Assembly (NCBI GenBank): GCA_913058265.1
Contig: CAJXPQ010000010.1
Coordinates: 45,869 to 109,868 of the forward strand
Reading direction: 5' to 3'
DNA: 64,000 nt
Source of the DNA: an uncultured Oligoflexia bacterium
GTDB lineage: Bacteria > Bdellovibrionota > Bacteriovoracia > Bacteriovoracales > Bacteriovoracaceae
Both the position numbers and the translations under genes were made by a program. Position 1 is the first letter of the stretch; every line of letters starts with the position of its first letter. Positions 35,866 through 46,084 of this stretch are shown here, piece by piece. The notes beneath the pieces are model-generated. The model was not told where the DNA came from, made no database searches, and saw only the letters and a list, made by a program, of their open reading frames with translations.

Positions 35866-37251
35866 TTAATACAGAAAAGGGGAGCTTCTTGAGCTCCTTT
35901 TTTTCATTTTAAATACTTGAGAACATGAATTTAAGGGGGCAAACGACTCATAAATATAATCAACGAACTTATTTCTGAACTCCCCTGTTATCATATGTTC
36001 ACTAGTTGTTAGAACACTAGGATACAATTCTCTGTCATACTTGTTAAATAAATTTCGAAATGCTTTGTAGTGGGCGGTAGATTTATATTCTCCAAAAGAT
36101 TCTGCAAGGTTAGGCAGAATAAAGTTCCTCCAAGCTTTGTCAAAAATACGTGGCTCAATATCTTTTGGCATGACCTTTAAGTATCTGAAGACGTGATCCA
36201 TGTCTTTGGATGATGCAATTCCCATGAACCATTTTTTATGCTGAATTAAATTTGGAAGTGAGTCAAGAAAGTGAATCTTAGCTCCAAACTTCTTTTTTAA
36301 GATTTCCATTGCTTCCATATCATGCTTAGATTCTATTGTTTGAAAAATTCGAAGTACTTTTGTGTCAACGTCTAATTCTGATCTATTAAGCCTATTTATT
36401 TGATGCTGATAACCTTTATCTTTTAAAGCTGTTTCAAGATTTCCCCAGTTAACACCATTATTTATACCAATTCTTTTGTATATCTTTGTCATAATATTTG
36501 ATTGCTCTACACTTATAATAGCTCTCATATTTCTAAATCTAATATCGACAAGGTACTCATCAATGAGCCTCGCTCTATTGAACTTCTTTCTTACCTCTTT
36601 GAATATATTTCTGTGAGCGAATGAATCTTTTATTCCTATAGTTCCAAGTAGTCTTAAGTATCTAAGATTCCCCTTAATCGAGGCAAAAATCGCCGTTGTA
36701 GTTGAAGAAAAGGGGATTGCAAACATTGTCGCACCAATCTTATATTGCCCCATCGCCATAAGAATGGCAGGGATTGTGTAGTCGATTTGGACTGCTAGTA
36801 AGTAATATAGACCGATTTGTATTCCATATTTTCTGAGCGTCGCTGAGGTGAATTTCATTTTTGAGCTTAAGTCATTTCTCACAAAGTCTTGTAGCCGAAT
36901 AATTTGCTGCTTTAGTTTACTTGGATTAATAGTTGTATCGATGATTTCTGCTATCTCTTCTTTTACTAGATCTGTTACCTTGTACGTTTTTGATTTTGCG
37001 GCAAATTGGAGCGTACTCTTTATCTGGCTAGTGGCCGAGTCAACACTTACGAGTGCACCGTCTTTTATTTCGATTTCTAAAACTGCTTCTAGTAGTTGAG
37101 AATGTAACCGCATATCGCGTTTGATGATTCTTTGTTCAACTCCAGACAGATCTCCGTTAATAATAAGAGATTTTAAAATATCATCATAGGTACTCTGACC
37201 TATCGACTGAAAGGAGATAAAAGACACGATGAAAGTCATTAGGAGTTTCAT
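35866..37251 (-). CDS. Secreted protein, tandem paralogue 2
   Basis: The start is the ATG at 37251, which overlaps the upstream stop (ATGA) and has GGGAG upstream; it begins a signal peptide (MKLLMTFIVSFISFQSIGQ). The 461 residues are mostly helical with a hydrophobic central stretch (about 150-215). The C-terminal block KKWFMGIASSKDMDHVF...PKDIEPRIFDKAWRNFILPNLAES aligns with the same block in the upstream gene, so the two are duplicates, now diverged. A single cysteine lies near the end (NSCSQ). I recognise no family. Confidence 0.7.
   Translation of the reverse strand: MKLLMTFIVSFISFQSIGQSTYDDILKSLIINGDLSGVEQRIIKRDMRLHSQLLEAVLEIEIKDGALVSVDSATSQIKSTLQFAAKSKTYKVTDLVKEEIAEIIDTTINPSKLKQQIIRLQDFVRNDLSSKMKFTSATLRKYGIQIGLYYLLAVQIDYTIPAILMAMGQYKIGATMFAIPFSSTTTAIFASIKGNLRYLRLLGTIGIKDSFAHRNIFKEVRKKFNRARLIDEYLVDIRFRNMRAIISVEQSNIMTKIYKRIGINNGVNWGNLETALKDKGYQHQINRLNRSELDVDTKVLRIFQTIESKHDMEAMEILKKKFGAKIHFLDSLPNLIQHKKWFMGIASSKDMDHVFRYLKVMPKDIEPRIFDKAWRNFILPNLAESFGEYKSTAHYKAFRNLFNKYDRELYPSVLTTSEHMITGEFRNKFVDYIYESFAPLNSCSQVFKMKKRSSRSSPFLY
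35875..35904 (+). terminator. Terminator overlapping the convergent coding end
   Basis: GGAGCT / AGCTCC stem with flanking A-run and seven T. It ends the 35554 gene, while on the minus strand the same bases encode the last residues (KKRSSRSSPF) of the convergent secreted protein. Confidence 0.75.
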
Positions 37252-38627
37252 AGAGCTCCCTTGTGAAGATTGGCCTTGTAGATAAAACCACATGCTCCGG
37301 TTTTATTCATAGCATTGAAGATTGTATCTGTGAAAAATATCTTCGTGCCTTTACTTAAGTAGGAAGTTCTTTGGTGTGAAATAGTTTTTCTAACATTTTT
37401 ATTGTAACTGTTCTCGATTTTCCTGAAGGTTAGGTATGTACGCTTTGAAACTCCTCCTTCAATATTTTTAGCAAGGTTTGGAAAAACATACTGTCTCCAA
37501 ACTTTGTCAAAAACTTGCGGGTTTAAATCTTGAGGTATTTGGTTAAGGCGTAAATATAATGTTTCAAAGTCTTTCGAATGTGCAAGTCTTAATAACCACT
37601 TAACTTGCTCTTTTGGTATGGCGAAACCTTCTGACCTAAATAAAGATGCTCTAAAGTGTGTTGTGAACTTTTGTTTTGCGAGCTCATTATTTGAGTTTTC
37701 CATTGCAGTTAAGAGTGTGAGAATTTTTATCTCATCTGGTAAATTTGACCTTGTGAGTCCTGTTATAAGTTCATCAAATTTTGAATATTCTTTTAATACC
37801 TTTGATAAGGAGCTAAAGTTCAAATTTACTTCAGAGGATTTTGTTCCCAGCATACGACTGATGATATTGGTATTACTTACCCTCATAGTGTAATGAGTAT
37901 TTGAAACTCTTGCATGAATCAAATTCAATTGATTAATAATATTAGCATTAAAGCTTTCTTTTACTTTTAGATTTATCTTAATTAACTTAACTGCCTCTTT
38001 GAGACCAAGTCTCTTGATTAGTGCAGCGGATTTGTAGGCATCTTTTACGACCTTAAATGGAAATAAGACGACAGGAGAAACAGGTGAGACTAAGAGTGCT
38101 CCTCCGGCGGCAAAATTACCACTGGTCAAGAATAGAAAAGGAATTGTAGTATCCAACTGAAGACTTATAAATTTTACCATTGAGTAAACAAGCCCCTGAG
38201 TTCTCGCAGTATGAACGAAGCTTTTCGCCTGCCAAGAGACAAATCTACCCGTAATTTTTTTCAGCTCTCTTAGAGAACTTTTTATACCGTCAACAGTATA
38301 AACTTCTTTAAAAATTTGTATGAAGTTTTGTCTTGCAAATTCGTCTTTGAAGGCAAGTTTTTTTAAACTTGATTGTAAAATTATATCTCTCGTCTGCTCA
38401 CTTGCTATTGTTATATTTGAAAAGTTTCCATTCGTTAGTTTTATTTGTTCAATGGACTCAATAAGTAAAGATTGCAATTTGATTTCTTCTTGGATGAAGT
38501 TCACATGCTTTTGTGTCAGCTCACTTTTATTAGGAACAGATTCTAGTAATTCTCTAAGGGGATTTTCAAATGAAAGTGCATTCACCGAGATAGAAAATAT
38601 GAATATAAGTTTAAACAGATAACCCAT
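37248..38627 (-). CDS. Secreted protein, tandem paralogue 1
   Basis: 459 residues, signal peptide (MGYLFKLIFIFSISVNALS), long helical body with a hydrophobic centre (LDTTIPFLFLTSGNFAAGG, about 155-195). The block VKWLLRLAHSKDFETLYLRL...PQDLNPQVFDKVWRQYVFPNLAKN matches the downstream gene. Shared anchors are SKD, P-D-x-x-P, FDKxWR and PNLA. The pair probably acts together at the envelope; function is unknown and I know of no matching family. Confidence 0.7.
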   Translation of the reverse strand: MGYLFKLIFIFSISVNALSFENPLRELLESVPNKSELTQKHVNFIQEEIKLQSLLIESIEQIKLTNGNFSNITIASEQTRDIILQSSLKKLAFKDEFARQNFIQIFKEVYTVDGIKSSLRELKKITGRFVSWQAKSFVHTARTQGLVYSMVKFISLQLDTTIPFLFLTSGNFAAGGALLVSPVSPVVLFPFKVVKDAYKSAALIKRLGLKEAVKLIKINLKVKESFNANIINQLNLIHARVSNTHYTMRVSNTNIISRMLGTKSSEVNLNFSSLSKVLKEYSKFDELITGLTRSNLPDEIKILTLLTAMENSNNELAKQKFTTHFRASLFRSEGFAIPKEQVKWLLRLAHSKDFETLYLRLNQIPQDLNPQVFDKVWRQYVFPNLAKNIEGGVSKRTYLTFRKIENSYNKNVRKTISHQRTSYLSKGTKIFFTDTIFNAMNKTGACGFIYKANLHKGAL

Positions 38628-38700
38628 TGATTTCTTATCGTAAAAAAATCGCCACGGGATAAATTAAAACTAAAATTGTCAGAATTGTAAGTATCTAATT

Positions 38701-39819
38701 CTACTCACCGTCAAAAAATAATATCCCAAGCTTCGTAAGTTCATAGAGTTCATTATGAATTTCTGGTAAATCTTTTAAAACTATCTCAGTATGATGGTCA
38801 AAATTAAGTATATGATTAAGAGTTTCTTTTTGAGTGTTAGTGATAATAAATTCATTTTTATTTACAAATAAATGAATTTTACTATCAATCTCAATAAAAC
38901 AATGGCGAACAAATTCATCTTTGAATAATGGATTCTCTTTTGCATGTTCTTGGAATTCATCGTGATTAATTTCTAATATTTCTGTGGGTCTTTTCGACTC
39001 AGAGTTTAAAGCACCCATAGATTTTGCAAAAAACACATCATCACTCAAGTCATGCTGAATATGCTCTTTTAGTTTTGATAAAGTTTCTTTATCAATTGTC
39101 CCAGGGTCATTTGTCTTCTGCAACTTTGTTTTAAAGAATGAGTCTGATTTATATTTATCCAGTAAGTTGACACAAAGATGATCAATAATTGTTTTATTTT
39201 CTAAGGACTTATACCCGAAAGAAAGTGAGATCGATTCAGATTGAGAGATACCGTGATGAGCGAAGTGTGGGGGAATATAAATCATATCACCTTCTTCAAG
39301 CATGATTTCTGTATCTGGGATAAACTCTTTTAAGATTCGAACAGGTAGTTTTTCCTGGTAATCATGGATTGGATTTTGTTGTAGTAACCACTTTCTTGTG
39401 CCAAGAGTTTGCATGATAAAAACATTATAGTTATCGATATGTGCGCCCACGCTTGAGCCAGTGCTTGAGTACGTGGCCATGACGTCATCAAAAAGCCATG
39501 TTGGTAGCACTTCTAATTGCTTCTTAATATTTTTTATATCAAGAAAATAATGCTCAGTGTTATGTGCGATAAACGTCCATTTATTTTTCTGCTCTTTGAA
39601 TATTTTGCTGGCGAACGGTCCATCTTGTACGTCCCAGTCACCCTTTAAGTTCTGAAAAATGGCCCGTGTTTCATAGTACTCATCTTCTGCCATCATAAGT
39701 AGGTCTTCTACTTTTATCGAATTTTCTTTAGAGAAACTGATATTGCGAAAGATATATGGTTTTTTTTCCCAGTATTCATTTAGAAATTCATTAATAGAAA
39801 TTTGGTCAAAAAGTTTCAT
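38701..39819 (-). CDS. roxA: JmjC ribosomal protein oxygenase, RoxA/YcfD-like
   Basis: This Fe(II)/2-oxoglutarate dioxygenase has 372 residues, like E. coli YcfD, which hydroxylates an arginine of ribosomal protein L16. The metal triad is visible: HID (His127, Asp129) in VGAHIDNYNVF and His188 in IPPHFAHHG. N-terminal EYWEKKPYIFRN matches the cupin-like start of the family, and the C-terminal half is the winged-helix dimerisation region. GAGGG precedes the ATG. The substrate is inferred from the family. Confidence 0.85.
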   Translation of the reverse strand: MKLFDQISINEFLNEYWEKKPYIFRNISFSKENSIKVEDLLMMAEDEYYETRAIFQNLKGDWDVQDGPFASKIFKEQKNKWTFIAHNTEHYFLDIKNIKKQLEVLPTWLFDDVMATYSSTGSSVGAHIDNYNVFIMQTLGTRKWLLQQNPIHDYQEKLPVRILKEFIPDTEIMLEEGDMIYIPPHFAHHGISQSESISLSFGYKSLENKTIIDHLCVNLLDKYKSDSFFKTKLQKTNDPGTIDKETLSKLKEHIQHDLSDDVFFAKSMGALNSESKRPTEILEINHDEFQEHAKENPLFKDEFVRHCFIEIDSKIHLFVNKNEFIITNTQKETLNHILNFDHHTEIVLKDLPEIHNELYELTKLGILFFDGE

Positions 39820-40096
39820 ATACCCTCAAATTTTTCCTTGATGCAATGCCTTTTTTATTCCTTGTCTCAGTAGATGTAAACCTATTTTTATTTTTCAATA
39901 AATAAGTAACTTTTTAACTTGAATTTGTATTTTCCCTCTAAGTGGGTCTATACGAAATGACATGCTGAGTATGAAGGAATCTACAAAAAATTGCTAAAAA
40001 AAGTTGATACCATTTGTCGTTTTCTATTGTGCTATGGTATGTAAATGCTTAAAATATATAAAAAATTATTAAACTTATTCATTTGAAGGAATGTGT
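39820..40096. promoter_or_regulatory. Intergenic region upstream of the act operon
   Basis: 277 bp of AT-rich DNA between divergent roxA and actA, with no open frame of note. It must hold both promoters. Candidate plus-strand elements are TTGATA/TTGTCG followed by an extended -10-like TGCTATGGT near 40030-40040, but spacing is not ideal, so I do not assign a precise promoter. GAAGGA just before 40097 is the actA ribosome site. Confidence 0.35.
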
Positions 40097-40711
40097 ATGA
40101 AGAAGTTATTAGGCGCTTTAGTTGCCTTTATTGCCCTTGGTGCGTTTAGTACGTTTATTGTCGTACAGGCCAGACACTTAGGATTTAATCAGGGATACGC
40201 ACCAGATCAACCGGTTGCATTTTCTCATAAGAAACATGCAGGGAATTTAGAAATTGACTGTCAATACTGTCACTTTGGTGCAGACAAAGGTCGTCATGCA
40301 GTAATCCCACCTACAGCCTTATGTCTTAACTGTCATAGTATGATCAAGACACAATCTCCAGAAATCAAAAAGCTACAAAACGCAGTTGATTCAGGTGAAA
40401 ATATTCAGTGGGTTAAGGTTAATCACTACCCAGACTTTGCTTACTTTAATCATGCACAACACGTTAATGTTGCAGGAGTATCATGTCAGAAATGTCATGG
40501 AGCTGTCGAGACGATGGATATATATCATCAAAAAGAAAAGCTTGCGATGGGTTGGTGTATAGAGTGTCACAGAGAGAATGGTATCGCACCACCAGATGAC
40601 CATGCAGAAATTGTTGAGCAATATAAGAGTACTCAGGAAGGTTACCCAAGTGGAGCTAAGCTTTACAAGGGAAGTGGTTCTGGTGGCGACTGTGCCAAAT
40701 GTCATTATTAG
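40097..40711 (+). CDS. actA: Alternative complex III subunit ActA, pentaheme cytochrome c
   Basis: Five CxxCH heme-binding motifs are present (CQYCH, CLNCH, CQKCH, CIECH, CAKCH) after an N-terminal hydrophobic segment that anchors or exports the protein. ActA passes electrons from ActB toward cytochrome c or an oxidase in the periplasm. I start at ATG 40097, which has GAAGGA at 6-nt spacing; the ATG at 40091 would touch that site. First gene of the complete actABCDEF operon. Confidence 0.93.
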   Translation: MKKLLGALVAFIALGAFSTFIVVQARHLGFNQGYAPDQPVAFSHKKHAGNLEIDCQYCHFGADKGRHAVIPPTALCLNCHSMIKTQSPEIKKLQNAVDSGENIQWVKVNHYPDFAYFNHAQHVNVAGVSCQKCHGAVETMDIYHQKEKLAMGWCIECHRENGIAPPDDHAEIVEQYKSTQEGYPSGAKLYKGSGSGGDCAKCHY

Positions 40712-40729
40712 TAAATAAGGAAGATATAA

Positions 40730-43597
40730 ATGAGTAATTTAGACAATAAATCAAGTGGAACAAACGAAACTCAAGTTGATGGTTACTGGCAAGATGTGGA
40801 GCAGAAGGTTCTAGATCCTAAAGTTCTTTCTCAAGAGTTTGGTACTGATGAGTTTGATTCTTTTTCTGTTAAAAAGTCGAGAAGAAACTTTTTAAAAATT
40901 ATGGGCTTCTCTGTATCGGCGATGCCACTTACAGGTTGTATAAAGATACCTGTTAAAAAAGCACTTCCTTACCTTAATAAGCAGGATGATGTTATTCCTG
41001 GTGTTGCCAACTGGTATGCTTCTACTTTTGAGGGAACTCCGGTTCTTGTTAAAACAAGAGAAGGTAGACCAATAAAGATAGAGGGTAACGATAAGTCTAA
41101 GACTACAATGGGTGGAGCAAATGCTAGAGCACAGGCTTCAGTTCTTTCTCTTTATGATTCTTACAGACTAAGAAGTCCTATGGTTAATGGTTCTTCACTT
41201 GAGTGGGACCAGTTTGACTCTCAGTTTGCAAAAGCCATGAGTGAGACTACTGGTGAAGTTGTTATTGTGACTCCTTCTATTACATCTCCTACAGAGTTAA
41301 AACTTCTTAAGAGTTTCATTAAAAAGTACGGTGCAACTCATATTGCTTATGATGCAGTTTCAAGATCAGCATTTGCTGAAGCCAATGAAATTACACACGG
41401 TGTTTTTAATCAATCTGAGTATAATTTTGAACAAGCTGATGTTGTTTTATCTTTTGGAGCTGATTTCTTAGGTACTTTTGGAAATGATGTTGCAAATACG
41501 AGACAATATTCAAAAAGAAGAAATGCTAAGCATCCTCAAGGAATGAATAAGCACTATCATATTGAGCCGATGATGACCTTAACGGGTTCAAATGCAGATT
41601 ATAGATATACACGTTCTGCTGTCGAGGAAAGAGATATTTTATTAGGTGTTCTTGCTGGCGTGGATAGTTCGTTTAAGCATAGTGTCCAGTCAGAAAATAA
41701 AGATATTGTAACTAAAATGGTTAATGATCTTAAAGCTTCTTCTGGCAAGTCGTTAGTACTATCTGGTCACAATGATGTTAATACACAAGTTGTTGTAAAT
41801 AAAATAAATGCCTTACTTGGTAACTACGGACAAACAGTCTTTGCTACAAAAACAGAATCTGTTTTTGCTAAAGATGCTGATATGGTTTCACTTGTAGATC
41901 GTATGAATGCCGGTTCTGTAGGGGGCCTCGTTATGATTGGGCTTAACCCTTCTTATAATTACTTTCAAGCAGATAAGTTCAATGCTGGATTAAACAAAGT
42001 AAAAGTTTCGACATTATTTACTTTAGCTGAAAACGAAACTTCTAAACTAACAAAGTTCGTTGCACCAATGAATCATACATATGAATCTTGGTCAGACTCT
42101 ATGGTTTCAAGTTCTGAGTTATCAATTACTCAACCTGTCATACAACCACTTTTTGGAACGAGAATGTGGACAGAGTCTATGATGAATCTTTTAGGTGTTG
42201 AAGGGACTTTTCATGACTATCTAAAATCTAATTGGTCATCCCTTGATTGGAGTAAGACTTTACACGACGGTGTTGTCATTGTTTCTGGCATGACTAGCGC
42301 TGCCTCAAAAATTGGTAATATCAATTCATATGCAGCGGCGATTAAAAATACAAAGTCTGGTACTGGACTTAATATCGTAGCATATACAAAATATGGAATT
42401 GAAAATGGTGATATGGCCAACAATCCATTTCTTCAAGAACTACCTAACCCAATAACAAAAGCAACTTGGGATAATTATGCAATGGTTTCACCAAGTTTTG
42501 CTAAGACTAATGGATTAAAATCAGGTGACGAAGTTGAATTAACAGATGGTAAAATCAAAATGAAGCTTCCATGTATTGTTCAACCTGGAACTGAGACAAA
42601 TACTGTCGCTGTTGCTCTTGGTTATGGACACACAGTTGGTGGTAAAGTTGCTAAAAATTTAGGTCGTAATGCTTATCCATTTGTAAGTTTTGATAATACC
42701 TTTAATTACTGTGGTAGTTATGGGGCACTATCTATAACGGGTAAGAAATTAGTTCTAGCTCAAACTCAAACTCATCATTCAATGGAAGGAAGAGATATTG
42801 TAAGAGAAACAACTTTTTCTGCTTTTCAGGAAAATCCAAAATCTGGAAATCAAGTACATAAGCCTAAGACGGTTCACATTTACCCTGCTCATAAGAAAGA
42901 TGGGCATCAGTGGGGAATGGCCATTAACTTAAGTTCATGTACAGGTTGTTCTGCTTGTATCATTTCTTGTTCAGCTGAAAATAATGTTCCTGTAGTCGGG
43001 AAGCAAGAAGTTGCAAACAAAAGAGATATGCATTGGTTAAGATTAGATCGTTACTATAAAGGTGATGAGAATCAACCAGAAGTTATGCATATGCCGATGT
43101 TATGTCAGCACTGTGACAATGCTCCTTGTGAGAATGTTTGTCCTGTTCTTGCAACAGTTCAATCATCGGATGGTTTAAATCAACAGATATATAACAGATG
43201 TGTTGGGACAAGATACTGTGCCAATAACTGTCCATATAAAGTTAGACGTTTTAACTGGTTTAACTATGATCACTCAGATGCTCACGAAAGATTAGCGCTT
43301 AACCCAGATGTTGGTGTTAGGTCTAGAGGAATCATGGAAAAATGTTCTATGTGTATTCAGAGAATCCAAGAAGGTAAGCTTACAGCTAAGAGAGAGCGTA
43401 GAGAGCTTGCTGATGGGGATATTAAAGTTGCTTGTCAGCAATCATGTCCATCTGATAATACGATTATTTTCGGAGATATCAAGGATCCAAATTCTGAGAT
43501 TTCTCAGTACTTAGAAGATGATAGACAATACACTGTCCTAGAAGAGCTTAATGTTCAACCTAGAGTTAACTATTTAACAAAAATTAGAAATAAATAA
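40730..43597 (+). CDS. actB: Alternative complex III subunit ActB, molybdopterin-oxidoreductase-like iron-sulfur protein
   Basis: 955 residues, a fusion of a catalytically silent molybdopterin-oxidoreductase-like part with a four-cluster ferredoxin part. The N-terminus has a Tat motif (SRRNFLK, Arg51-Arg52) and a lipobox LTGC (Cys70), so it is exported folded and probably lipid-anchored. The C-terminal part has [37 protein letters not shown] and CSMCIQR...CQQSCP, ligating one [3Fe-4S] and three [4Fe-4S] clusters in known homologues. It links quinol oxidation at ActC to ActA. Confidence 0.93.
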   Translation: MSNLDNKSSGTNETQVDGYWQDVEQKVLDPKVLSQEFGTDEFDSFSVKKSRRNFLKIMGFSVSAMPLTGCIKIPVKKALPYLNKQDDVIPGVANWYASTFEGTPVLVKTREGRPIKIEGNDKSKTTMGGANARAQASVLSLYDSYRLRSPMVNGSSLEWDQFDSQFAKAMSETTGEVVIVTPSITSPTELKLLKSFIKKYGATHIAYDAVSRSAFAEANEITHGVFNQSEYNFEQADVVLSFGADFLGTFGNDVANTRQYSKRRNAKHPQGMNKHYHIEPMMTLTGSNADYRYTRSAVEERDILLGVLAGVDSSFKHSVQSENKDIVTKMVNDLKASSGKSLVLSGHNDVNTQVVVNKINALLGNYGQTVFATKTESVFAKDADMVSLVDRMNAGSVGGLVMIGLNPSYNYFQADKFNAGLNKVKVSTLFTLAENETSKLTKFVAPMNHTYESWSDSMVSSSELSITQPVIQPLFGTRMWTESMMNLLGVEGTFHDYLKSNWSSLDWSKTLHDGVVIVSGMTSAASKIGNINSYAAAIKNTKSGTGLNIVAYTKYGIENGDMANNPFLQELPNPITKATWDNYAMVSPSFAKTNGLKSGDEVELTDGKIKMKLPCIVQPGTETNTVAVALGYGHTVGGKVAKNLGRNAYPFVSFDNTFNYCGSYGALSITGKKLVLAQTQTHHSMEGRDIVRETTFSAFQENPKSGNQVHKPKTVHIYPAHKKDGHQWGMAINLSSCTGCSACIISCSAENNVPVVGKQEVANKRDMHWLRLDRYYKGDENQPEVMHMPMLCQHCDNAPCENVCPVLATVQSSDGLNQQIYNRCVGTRYCANNCPYKVRRFNWFNYDHSDAHERLALNPDVGVRSRGIMEKCSMCIQRIQEGKLTAKRERRELADGDIKVACQQSCPSDNTIIFGDIKDPNSEISQYLEDDRQYTVLEELNVQPRVNYLTKIRNK

Positions 43598-43611
43598 TAC
43601 AAGGAAAGTTT

Positions 43612-44973
43612 ATGTCGGATGCACATGTTTCAGAATTAAGACAGCCTCTTGTTCCAGAAGAAAGAACTTATAAGCAGATCTCAGAAGATATTCTGGATAC
43701 GTTAGAGGAAAAACCTTCAAAGGCATGGCTATTTGGTTTTTCAGTCTCAGCTATGTTTCTTACCATCGGTTTCTTAGTTGTGGCCTATCAGGTAGGTACA
43801 GGAATTGGTACTTGGGGACTTAATAAAACAATTGGTTGGTCTTGGGATATTACCAACTTCGTTTTTTGGGTTGGTATTGGACACGCAGGGACACTTATTT
43901 CTGCCGTTCTTCTCATATTTAGACAAAGATGGAGAACAGCAATTAACCGTGCCGCTGAGGCAATGACGATTTTCGCCGTTGCTTGTGCTGGTATCTTTCC
44001 ATTAATTCATGCTGGTAGACCTTGGCTTTTATACTGGGTTTTCCCATACCCAAACACAAGAGGTCCTCTTTGGGTTAACTTTAGATCACCACTTTTATGG
44101 GATGTTTTTGCAATCTCTACTTACCTTACAGTCTCTGTAGCCTTTTGGTACATGGGTCTTCTTCCTGACCTTGCGTTAGTAAGAGATAGGACTAAGTCAG
44201 GTATCAGGAAATTTATATATGGAGTTTTAGCATTTGGTTGGAATGGTTCAAACAGGACTTGGCATCACTGGGAAGTCATGTCTCTGATCTTAGCAGGACT
44301 TGCAACTCCACTAGTTTTATCTGTTCATACAATTGTATCAATGGATTTCGCGACTTCTATTATTCCAGGTTGGCATACAACAATTTTCCCTCCATATTTC
44401 GTTGCTGGAGCAGTCTTTTCTGGTTTCGCAATGGTTCTTACTCTTCTTATTATTACGAGAAAGGTATTGAATTGGGAAAATTATATAACAATGGAGCATA
44501 TTGATAAGATGACTAAGGTTATTCTTGTTACGGGTATGATTGTTGGTCTTGCTTATGGAACTGAGTTTTTCATGGCCTGGTATTCAGGTAATGAGTATGA
44601 AAGGTATGCATTTGTAAACAGGGCAACTGGTCCTTATTGGTGGGCTTACTGGTCAATGATTTCATGTAATGTTATTTCTCCACAATTTTTCTGGTCTAAG
44701 AAATTACGTAATAGTATTCCTTTTGTTTTCTTTATCTCCATTGTTGTAAACATCGGTATGTGGTTTGAACGATTTGTTATTATTACAACTTCACTTCATC
44801 GTGACTTTTTACCATCAAGTTGGTCTATGTATTCTCCAACTTGGGTTGAGATATGGACATTTATTGGAACTTTTGGATTGTTCTTTACTCTCTTCTTCAT
44901 CTTTATCAGAGTTCTTCCTGGTATCGCTGTGGCAGAGGTTAAGTCTATTTATAAATTCGCAAAGAAGCATTAG
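43612..44973 (+). CDS. actC: Alternative complex III subunit ActC, NrfD-like quinol-oxidising membrane protein
   Basis: 453 residues with about ten membrane helices of the NrfD/PsrC family. Recognisable stretches are [46 protein letters not shown] and [25 protein letters not shown], which include the quinol-site region of this family. In solved complexes ActC oxidises menaquinol beside ActB. It lies 14 bases after actB with an AAGGAAAG ribosome site. Confidence 0.93.
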   Translation: MSDAHVSELRQPLVPEERTYKQISEDILDTLEEKPSKAWLFGFSVSAMFLTIGFLVVAYQVGTGIGTWGLNKTIGWSWDITNFVFWVGIGHAGTLISAVLLIFRQRWRTAINRAAEAMTIFAVACAGIFPLIHAGRPWLLYWVFPYPNTRGPLWVNFRSPLLWDVFAISTYLTVSVAFWYMGLLPDLALVRDRTKSGIRKFIYGVLAFGWNGSNRTWHHWEVMSLILAGLATPLVLSVHTIVSMDFATSIIPGWHTTIFPPYFVAGAVFSGFAMVLTLLIITRKVLNWENYITMEHIDKMTKVILVTGMIVGLAYGTEFFMAWYSGNEYERYAFVNRATGPYWWAYWSMISCNVISPQFFWSKKLRNSIPFVFFISIVVNIGMWFERFVIITTSLHRDFLPSSWSMYSPTWVEIWTFIGTFGLFFTLFFIFIRVLPGIAVAEVKSIYKFAKKH

Positions 44974-44981
44974 GATATATT

Positions 44982-45515
44982 ATGAAAAAAGATTTTTTAT
45001 TAGCTATTTATGACTGTGAAGAAAAACTTTTACATAGCGCTGAGAAAGCTCGAGACAAAAATATCGAGATGTATGATGTATACACTCCATTTCCTGTTCA
45101 CGGCCTTGATGATGCTATGGGTATTAAAAGATCATTTCTTCCTTACGTAACTTTTGTTGCTGGTACTATTGGGCTTATTTTTGCTTTTGGTTTTCAAGTG
45201 TGGACGAGTGCTTTTGATTGGCCTATGATTATTGGTGGAAAACCTTTTATTTCATGGCCTGCATTTATTCCTATTTCATTTGAAGTAACAGTCTTATTTG
45301 CTGCTCATGCAACAGTTGGGGCTTTCTGTGTTCACAATAAATTATTTCCTGGGAAGAAGCCTATGCTTGTTCATCCAGAGCAGACTTGTAGTAAATTTAT
45401 TATTGCCATTGAAAAAGATAAAGTGAGTGTTGAAGATGCAACAATACTTTTTAAAGAACATGGAGCAATCGAAGTAAAGGTACAGAACGTGGATACTAAT
45501 CCAGGTTTCTGTTAA
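44982..45515 (+). CDS. actD: Alternative complex III subunit ActD (DUF3341)
   Basis: 177 residues. The DUF3341 pattern is clear: VYTPFPVHGLDDAMGIKRSFLPYVTFVAGTIG, two membrane helices, GGKPFISWPAFIPISFEVTVLFAAHATV and a small soluble C-terminal domain. It is a structural subunit without cofactors that packs beside ActC. It follows actC by 8 bases. Confidence 0.92.
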   Translation: MKKDFLLAIYDCEEKLLHSAEKARDKNIEMYDVYTPFPVHGLDDAMGIKRSFLPYVTFVAGTIGLIFAFGFQVWTSAFDWPMIIGGKPFISWPAFIPISFEVTVLFAAHATVGAFCVHNKLFPGKKPMLVHPEQTCSKFIIAIEKDKVSVEDATILFKEHGAIEVKVQNVDTNPGFC

Positions 45516-45529
45516 AAGGGGATATTTTA

Positions 45530-46084
45530 ATGAAGTTAATTTTATTAGGAACATTACTATTTAGTTTGATTTCCTGTTCAGGTGGAAGAAATAGTACCGG
45601 GTATTCTCTTATTAATGATATGATGTACTCGATCACAGGTGAAGCCTTTTCTGAAAATCAATTATTCGAAGATGGTCAAACGATGCAACCACCTGTTGCT
45701 GGAACTGTTCCTCGAGGGAAGATGCCTCATCCAATGGGTGAAGATGGTCAACCACTAGTCTTAGATAATCCGTATGAAATGAATGATTATAAATGGAAAC
45801 GAGCTGAGCTTCTTTTTAATAGAACCTGTGCTTCTTGTCATGGTGTTGACGGCCAAGCTGGCGGTAAGGTTGTTACTGAAGGTGGTTTTCCAGCACCTCC
45901 TAAATTTAAATCTCGTTCTTTCAAATATTCTAAAAAAGATAAAAAACCAGCAGGTCATATATTTAATGTTATTACCTTTGGGATTGGGAATATGCCAACT
46001 CATGCCCAGCAGTTATATGCTGAGGATCGTTGGTATGTATCAGAATATGTTAGAGAGCGTTTAATGGTTAGAGGTAAGAAATAA
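45530..46084 (+). CDS. actE: Alternative complex III subunit ActE, monoheme cytochrome c lipoprotein
   Basis: 184 residues. A lipobox LISC puts a lipidated cysteine at 16, and the single heme site is CASCH (Cys100, Cys103, His104) with a likely axial methionine in GIGNMPTHAQQ. Conserved surroundings PYEMNDYKWKRAELLFNRTCASCHG match ActE. It is a periplasmic electron carrier of the complex. AAAGGGG precedes the ATG, and the stop shares one base with the actF start. Confidence 0.93.
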   Translation: MKLILLGTLLFSLISCSGGRNSTGYSLINDMMYSITGEAFSENQLFEDGQTMQPPVAGTVPRGKMPHPMGEDGQPLVLDNPYEMNDYKWKRAELLFNRTCASCHGVDGQAGGKVVTEGGFPAPPKFKSRSFKYSKKDKKPAGHIFNVITFGIGNMPTHAQQLYAEDRWYVSEYVRERLMVRGKK

